The notes beneath the pieces are model-generated. The model was not told where the DNA came from and searched no databases. It was given only the letters and a program-made list of their open reading frames with translations. The position numbers were made by a program, and so were the translations under genes. Shown piece after piece: positions 5,342 to 9,740 of a stretch of DNA of 9,740 bases. The stretch is from positions 1 to 9,740 of the forward strand of contig NZ_JBEPWZ010000103.1 in NCBI RefSeq assembly GCF_041642155.1. Direction: 5' to 3'. Each line of letters opens with the position of its first letter. Within the stretch, counting starts at the first letter, position 1. This DNA is from Fodinibius sp041642155. GTDB taxonomy: Bacteria > Bacteroidota > Rhodothermia > Balneolales > Balneolaceae.

Positions 5342-7936
5342 ATGAGCTCGTACAATCCCGATAAAATTGAATCCAAATGGCAGCAGTATTGGCAGTCTGA
5401 GAAGACTTTCAAGACCCCGGAGGGGCGGGACAAGCCCAAATATTATGTTTTGGATATGTTTCCCTATCCCAGTGGGTCGGGACTGCATGTTGGCCACCCG
5501 GAAGGCTATACAGCCACCGATATTTTGGCTCGCTACAAGCGGATGAATGGATTTAACGTGCTTCATCCCATTGGCTGGGACGCCTTCGGGCTGCCTGCCG
5601 AGCAATATGCGGTCAAGACCGGAACACATCCCCGGGATACGACGAAGAAAAATATTAACCGGTTTCGGGAGCAGCTGCAGTCGCTCGGCTTTAGCTACGA
5701 CTGGGACCGTGAGATCAACACCACCGATCCCGATTATTATAAATGGACACAATGGATTTTTTTAAAGCTGTATGAGAAGGGACTGGCATACGAAGATGAT
5801 GTGCCCGTCAACTGGTGTCCGGAATTGGGGACGGTGCTGGCCAATGAGGAGGTAATCGACGGCAAGAGCGAAGTAGGCGGTTTTCCCGTGGTAAAAAAAC
5901 CGATGCGCCAGTGGGTGCTGAAGATTACGGAATATGCCGATCGCCTGCTGGAAGGATTGGAGGATCTCGACTGGCCGCAGTCTACGAAGGATATGCAGCG
6001 CAACTGGATCGGGAAATCCATAGGGGCTGAGATTGATTTCGAGCTGGCGGATGAGGCGGATACTTCCGCTGAAATAAAAGTGTTTACCACCCGACCCGAT
6101 ACGATTTTTGGAGCCACGTACATGGTACTGGCTCCCGAACATGAGCTGGTGGATTCAATTACGACCGAAGAACAGCGGGAAGCCGTTGAACAGTATAAAG
6201 AAGGAGCTGCCCAAAAGTCGGATCTTGAACGCACTGAACTCAGCAAGGAAAAGACCGGGGTATTTACGGGAGGGTATGCGGTAAATCCAGCAAATGGGGA
6301 TAAAATCCCGGTTTGGGTGGCTGACTATGTGCTGGCTACGTACGGGACCGGGGCTATTATGGCGGTGCCGGGACAAGATGAACGGGACTGGGAGTTTGCT
6401 GAAAAATTTGAACTGCCTATTATACGCACCGTACAGCCGCCCGAAGATTTTGAGGGCAAAGCCTATACGGGGGAGGGGAAAGCCATCAACAGCGATTTTT
6501 TGAATGGGCTGGACATTGAAGAAGCCAAACAGAAGACTATAGAATGGCTGGAAGTTCAGGGAGCCGGCAAGAAGGCGGTCAATTATAAGCTGCGCGACTG
6601 GCTTTTTTCGCGGCAGCGCTACTGGGGCGAGCCTTTTCCGATTATCCATGTGGATGGCGAGCCGAAGCCGTTGGATGAGGATCAGCTGCCGGTGACGCTG
6701 CCGGATGTGGAAGATTTCGAACCCACCGAGGAAGGTGATCCCCCGCTGGCCCGGGCCGAGGATTGGGTAAAAACGACCGACCCCGAAACCGGGAAGCCGG
6801 CCTTGCGGGAAACGAACACGATGCCGCAGTGGGCGGGTTCCTGCTGGTATTATTTGCGGTTTATGAGTCCCGAGTTTGAAGGGGGACCGGTAGATCCCGA
6901 AGCGGAAAGCTATTGGTCGCCGGTGGATATGTATGTGGGCGGGGCCGAACATAGTGTATTACATCTGCTTTACGCCCGTTTCTGGCACAAGGTACTGTAC
7001 GACTGTGGCCTGGTTTCCACCAGCGAGCCGTTTCAGCGGCTGGTACATCAGGGTATGATTTTGGGCGAAATGGAATACACCGGCTACAAAAAGGAGGGGA
7101 AATGGGTTTCCGCAGATGAGGCGGAAGGGACGGAGGATGTCGAACGCCTGAAGCTTGACGAAAACCAGGTGGAGAAGAAAGACGATTATTTTGTGGTGCG
7201 GGGCACGGATGTCAAGGTTGAGGCCAAAGCCCATAAAATGTCCAAGTCGCGTGGGAATGTCGTAAATCCTGACGATGTCATTGACCAGTACGGCGCGGAT
7301 TCCATGCGGCTCTACGAAATGTTTATGGGTCCCCTGGAACAGGTAAAACCGTGGAGTACCAAAGATGTGGACGGAGTATATCGTTTTCTAAATCGCGTAT
7401 GGCGCCTGATGATTGACGAAGACAGCGGAGAGCTGAATGATACAGTGACCGAAGGAGATCCCACCAAAGAGCAACTCAAGGTGCTGCATGAATGTATTCG
7501 CAAAGTGACGGGGGATATTGAGGATCTTTCCTTCAATACGGCCATATCGGCCATGATGATTTTTGTCAATGATGCGAATAAGTGGGAATCGCACCCGAAG
7601 TCTGTTCTGGAAAGTTTTGTGAAGCTGCTCTCGCCGTTTGCTCCGCACATTGCCGAAGAGTTATGGCAGAAAATGGGACATAAAGTAAGTATTACCTATG
7701 CCGAGTGGCCGGAATTCAATGCAGAGTACCTGATTTCCGATACCCAAATGTATCCCATCCAGGTAAATGGAAAAGTGCGGGGTGAGATTCATGTGCCGAG
7801 GGAGAAAGCCGGGGACAAGGAATACGTGCTTGCAGAAGCAAAAGCCGTTGAGAATGTCGCAAAATACCTCGATAATGGCCATTTGGTGAAAGAAATATTC
7901 GTCCCCGAGCGTATTGTGAACCTGGTGGTGAAATAA
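5342..7936 (+). CDS. leuS: leucyl-tRNA synthetase, complete
   Basis: This 864-residue class Ia aminoacyl-tRNA synthetase charges tRNA-Leu with leucine in the cytoplasm. The length matches bacterial LeuRS (about 860). FPYPSGSGLHVGHPEGY (40-56) contains the HIGH motif as HVGH (49-52). The KMSKS motif is exact at 632-636, followed by RGNVVNPDD. The CP1 editing domain that clears mischarged tRNA is present, with the threonine-rich TTRPDT (249-254) and YGTGAIMAVPGQDERDW (334-350), which retains the conserved aspartates; Gln345 sits where many have His. MPQWAGSCWYY (494-504) is a conserved catalytic-domain segment. An acidic and lysine-rich leucine-specific insertion spans about 573-630. The anticodon-binding helices follow, and a C-terminal tRNA-binding domain ends in NLVVK. 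ATG 5342 starts the conserved N-terminal YNPDKIESKWQ. Nothing appears broken. It stands alone, with a divergent gene before it and a convergent gene after it. Confidence 0.98.
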   Translation: MSSYNPDKIESKWQQYWQSEKTFKTPEGRDKPKYYVLDMFPYPSGSGLHVGHPEGYTATDILARYKRMNGFNVLHPIGWDAFGLPAEQYAVKTGTHPRDTTKKNINRFREQLQSLGFSYDWDREINTTDPDYYKWTQWIFLKLYEKGLAYEDDVPVNWCPELGTVLANEEVIDGKSEVGGFPVVKKPMRQWVLKITEYADRLLEGLEDLDWPQSTKDMQRNWIGKSIGAEIDFELADEADTSAEIKVFTTRPDTIFGATYMVLAPEHELVDSITTEEQREAVEQYKEGAAQKSDLERTELSKEKTGVFTGGYAVNPANGDKIPVWVADYVLATYGTGAIMAVPGQDERDWEFAEKFELPIIRTVQPPEDFEGKAYTGEGKAINSDFLNGLDIEEAKQKTIEWLEVQGAGKKAVNYKLRDWLFSRQRYWGEPFPIIHVDGEPKPLDEDQLPVTLPDVEDFEPTEEGDPPLARAEDWVKTTDPETGKPALRETNTMPQWAGSCWYYLRFMSPEFEGGPVDPEAESYWSPVDMYVGGAEHSVLHLLYARFWHKVLYDCGLVSTSEPFQRLVHQGMILGEMEYTGYKKEGKWVSADEAEGTEDVERLKLDENQVEKKDDYFVVRGTDVKVEAKAHKMSKSRGNVVNPDDVIDQYGADSMRLYEMFMGPLEQVKPWSTKDVDGVYRFLNRVWRLMIDEDSGELNDTVTEGDPTKEQLKVLHECIRKVTGDIEDLSFNTAISAMMIFVNDANKWESHPKSVLESFVKLLSPFAPHIAEELWQKMGHKVSITYAEWPEFNAEYLISDTQMYPIQVNGKVRGEIHVPREKAGDKEYVLAEAKAVENVAKYLDNGHLVKEIFVPERIVNLVVK

Positions 7937-7942
7937 TGAACG

Positions 7943-8084
7943 GAAGGCTTTTTAAAACGGTCTTTTTGCCCAATCTCTTCGTTATCGGGATGGTAGAATC
8001 ATCACATATGCTCAAATATGTTGCGGTTTCGAAGTCCCTCTGGCCTTGAACTTGACCAAATATCCTTGTTTTGCAAAGGCCTTC
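7943..8084 (-). repeat. small inverted-repeat-ended intergenic element, copy B (142 bp)
   Basis: The left end GAAGGCTTTTTAAAAC (7943-7958) is an inverted copy of the right end GTTTTGCAAAGGCCTTC (8068-8084), allowing one gap and two mismatches. Read on the minus strand it lines up with copy A at 1000-1124 over the first 50 bases and again at the far end, with about 17 extra bases in the middle. The middle has a small hairpin, CATAT/ATATG, at 8005-8020. It starts 6 bp after the leuS stop codon and could act as a transcription terminator or barrier between the convergent leuS and GH3 genes. No credible ORF lies inside it. Confidence 0.6.
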
Positions 8085-8206
8085 TGGTGGAGATACCGCA
8101 CTTTTTATACCCGCAAATAAAAATGCATATTTCACTCCACGCTGATTTTAGGAGGAGAGGGCGCAGAATAAGAATTGCGAAGCGTATGCCCCGCTAAACT
8201 GCGCTG

Positions 8207-9640
8207 TCAGCTGTTCTTGAAAAAGTCGATATCGCTGTCATCCCTCAGTATGGAGGGTAATTTTCCCTGGGCTTTTTCCTTGTCTTTTTGTTGGAGCCAG
8301 GTATTTATCTGTTGCTGGCTGATCGTCAAGACTTTGGGTTCTCCCATGGTTTCACTTTCCCTCCGAATAGCGTAGTGGCGATTCTCCTGCTGCAGGGCGG
8401 TATCCAGCTTTCCGGCAAAACGAAGCAGGATATCTTTGGAAAGGGATTCGGAGGTCTGTATAAACCAGTAATGACGGGGTAACTGCCGGGAGGAGGCCAT
8501 CTGTGCCCCTACCGTAAAATTACCGATGGTAATTGACAGCTCTTCAGCAGTCTTATGCAGGGTCTCGGCCGCTTCATAGGCATAAAGGGCTTCCCCGTAG
8601 TCATCGAGCATTTCGCTGACGCGTCCCCTTACTTCGATTCGGGGAGGATTCGTATCCCGAAACTCAACAACATCATTCAGGGCGTAGCGCCAGAGCCCCG
8701 CATTGGTCGTTACCAGGATAGCGTAGGGAATGTCTGTTTGAGTTTCCCAAAGCGGGATGGCTTCCTGGGTGGACATAGCCTCCTGATCGGCAAGGGGATG
8801 GGGAATAAATTCGTAAAAAATACCGTTGTCGAAAATGAGTTTAAGGTCTCTTTTTTCCAGATTATCGCTGAAAGCGATGTAACCTTCCGAGGCGCCATAG
8901 GTCTCTATAAAATCGACCTCGATGCCACCGAGCAGGTTCAGGATATGGGATCGATAATTGTCGAGTTTGACGCCCCCGCATATAAGCAGTTTCAGGTTCG
9001 GCCAGATTTCCGCGATACTTTCCTTCCCGGTTTGTTCAAGCAGGCGCTGGAAAATGGTCAATATCCAGTTGGGAGCGGCCGTCATAACCCGTACATCGGT
9101 ATCAGTGGCTTTGTCCAATATGCGTTCAATCTTTTTACTGAAAGGGAGATTGACCAACTCATCGTCGTTGAAGAACTGCAGGGGGGTCAGCCAGAAAGGG
9201 GCGTGTTGGGCGGAAAAGGCACTGATCTCCCCGATGTGAAAATGTTCTTTTTTTTCCAGAAACCCCGGCAGGCTTAGGTGTGTACCGATAATATCCAAAA
9301 AATTCGGGCGCTGCTGCAGGTAGTCGACCGCAATTTTACGCATAAAACGCCGGTCGGATTTCAGCCTTTGGTCCGACAGAGGGAGATGTTTGCCTTCTCC
9401 TGACGTCCCGGCAGAGACCGCAAACTGATCGATCCGGCCCGGCCAAAGGATATCGGACGCTCCCTTTTTCAGTTTCCCGATCTGGCCGGCAATATCCTTA
9501 TAAAAGGAAATGGGCACTTGCCTGCTGAAATCCTCGTAGCAGTTGATCTGTTCAAAATGGTGCTGCCGGCCGAAGTTTGTTTCCCTGGCTTTGTAAATGA
9601 GTCGGGTGAGTAATTTCTGCTGTGTTTCTTTGTTATCCAA
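8207..9640 (-). CDS. GH3-family acyl-adenylating enzyme (acid-amido synthetase-like), TTG start
   Basis: This protein of about 477 residues belongs to the GH3 family, ATP-dependent enzymes that adenylate a carboxylic acid and, in plants, conjugate it to an amino acid. The product of bacterial members is not established. The nucleotide-binding motif is SAGTSGEGK (76-84), the second motif is ETYGASEG (246-253), and the third, YRVGDV in plants, reads YALNDV (319-324). ILWPGRIDQFAVSAGTSG, EIWPNLKLLICGGV and the C-terminal KLPSILRDD fit the family. TTG at 9640-9638 is the only reasonable start. An in-frame TAG lies seven codons upstream and no ATG exists in the 100 bases before it. The first internal Met (residue 100) would remove the nucleotide-binding motif. 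Bacterial homologues generally carry about 25 more N-terminal residues, so a frameshift just before the visible start is possible. It is convergent with leuS. Confidence 0.82.
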   Translation of the reverse strand: MDNKETQQKLLTRLIYKARETNFGRQHHFEQINCYEDFSRQVPISFYKDIAGQIGKLKKGASDILWPGRIDQFAVSAGTSGEGKHLPLSDQRLKSDRRFMRKIAVDYLQQRPNFLDIIGTHLSLPGFLEKKEHFHIGEISAFSAQHAPFWLTPLQFFNDDELVNLPFSKKIERILDKATDTDVRVMTAAPNWILTIFQRLLEQTGKESIAEIWPNLKLLICGGVKLDNYRSHILNLLGGIEVDFIETYGASEGYIAFSDNLEKRDLKLIFDNGIFYEFIPHPLADQEAMSTQEAIPLWETQTDIPYAILVTTNAGLWRYALNDVVEFRDTNPPRIEVRGRVSEMLDDYGEALYAYEAAETLHKTAEELSITIGNFTVGAQMASSRQLPRHYWFIQTSESLSKDILLRFAGKLDTALQQENRHYAIRRESETMGEPKVLTISQQQINTWLQQKDKEKAQGKLPSILRDDSDIDFFKNS

Positions 9641-9740
9641 CGGAAAGAAATTAAGCTTCTAATTGGCAGCTGGTCAAGGCAGAGGAAAAATTATTAAGCG
9701 ACAATCCGTTTTTTTCCACGAAAACGAATAAAAAAGCCCC
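9641..9740 (-). other. upstream region of the GH3 gene, possibly containing its displaced N-terminus
   Basis: On the minus strand this AT-rich stretch has no ATG in any frame. The frame that reads through to TAA at about 9657 is open from the window edge and includes a GTG near 9719. The GH3 frame itself has stops here. It may be the promoter and leader, or the last part of an N-terminal segment separated from the GH3 frame by an indel. The window ends before this can be resolved. Confidence 0.25.

Noticed and set aside
6155..6952. A 265-codon minus-strand ORF inside leuS
   Set aside because: It is fully antisense to a highly conserved synthetase and its composition is typical of a shadow frame.
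7716..8135. A 139-codon minus-strand ORF across the end of leuS and repeat copy B
   Set aside because: It overlaps leuS coding sequence antisense and its N-terminal half is simply the repeat element read in one frame. It has no start context or domain.
8555..9277. A 240-codon plus-strand ORF opposite the GH3 gene
   Set aside because: It is antisense to conserved GH3 motifs and shows no recognisable domain, so it is a shadow of the GH3 coding frame.

Overview
The window looks like a chromosomal stretch of housekeeping and metabolic genes from a Bacteroidota-type bacterium, most likely the Balneolota/Rhodothermota side. This placement is inferred. The evidence is a TAnnTTTG-type promoter upstream of leuS, mostly absent Shine-Dalgarno sites, several short secreted proteins, a fairly acidic LeuRS, and a GH3-family adenylating enzyme. 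Base composition looks even along the window, and I see no insertion sequence, prophage, CRISPR array, rRNA or tRNA.

Layout. (1) 1-918, plus strand: the C-terminal two thirds of a flavin disulfide-reductase-family oxidoreductase whose N-terminus lies outside the window. (2) 919-1208: an intergenic gap with a 125-bp inverted-repeat-ended element (copy A). (3) 1209-2810, plus: an exported D-aminoacylase-type amidohydrolase. (4) 2984-3286, plus: a small secreted protein of unknown function. (5) 3311-3472, minus: a 53-residue two-helix membrane protein that is easily overlooked. (6) 3681-4976, minus: an exported serine hydrolase of the beta-lactamase/EstB fold. (7) 4977-5341: a divergent control region with the probable leuS promoter and a leader. 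(8) 5342-7936, plus: leuS, complete. (9) 7937-8206: a convergent gap holding copy B of the element found in region 2. (10) 8207-9640, minus: a GH3-family acyl-adenylate enzyme that appears to start at TTG and to lack the usual first 25 or so residues.

The genes do not form one pathway. The amidohydrolase and the serine hydrolase are both exported and both belong to folds that often act on D-amino-acid or peptidoglycan-derived substrates, but they lie on opposite strands with two small genes between them, so a shared role is only a guess. I do not see a clear new defence or mobile system. The most interesting items are the two diverged copies of a small inverted-repeat element, the N-terminus of the GH3 gene, the unannotated small proteins, and a leucine-codon run in the leuS leader.
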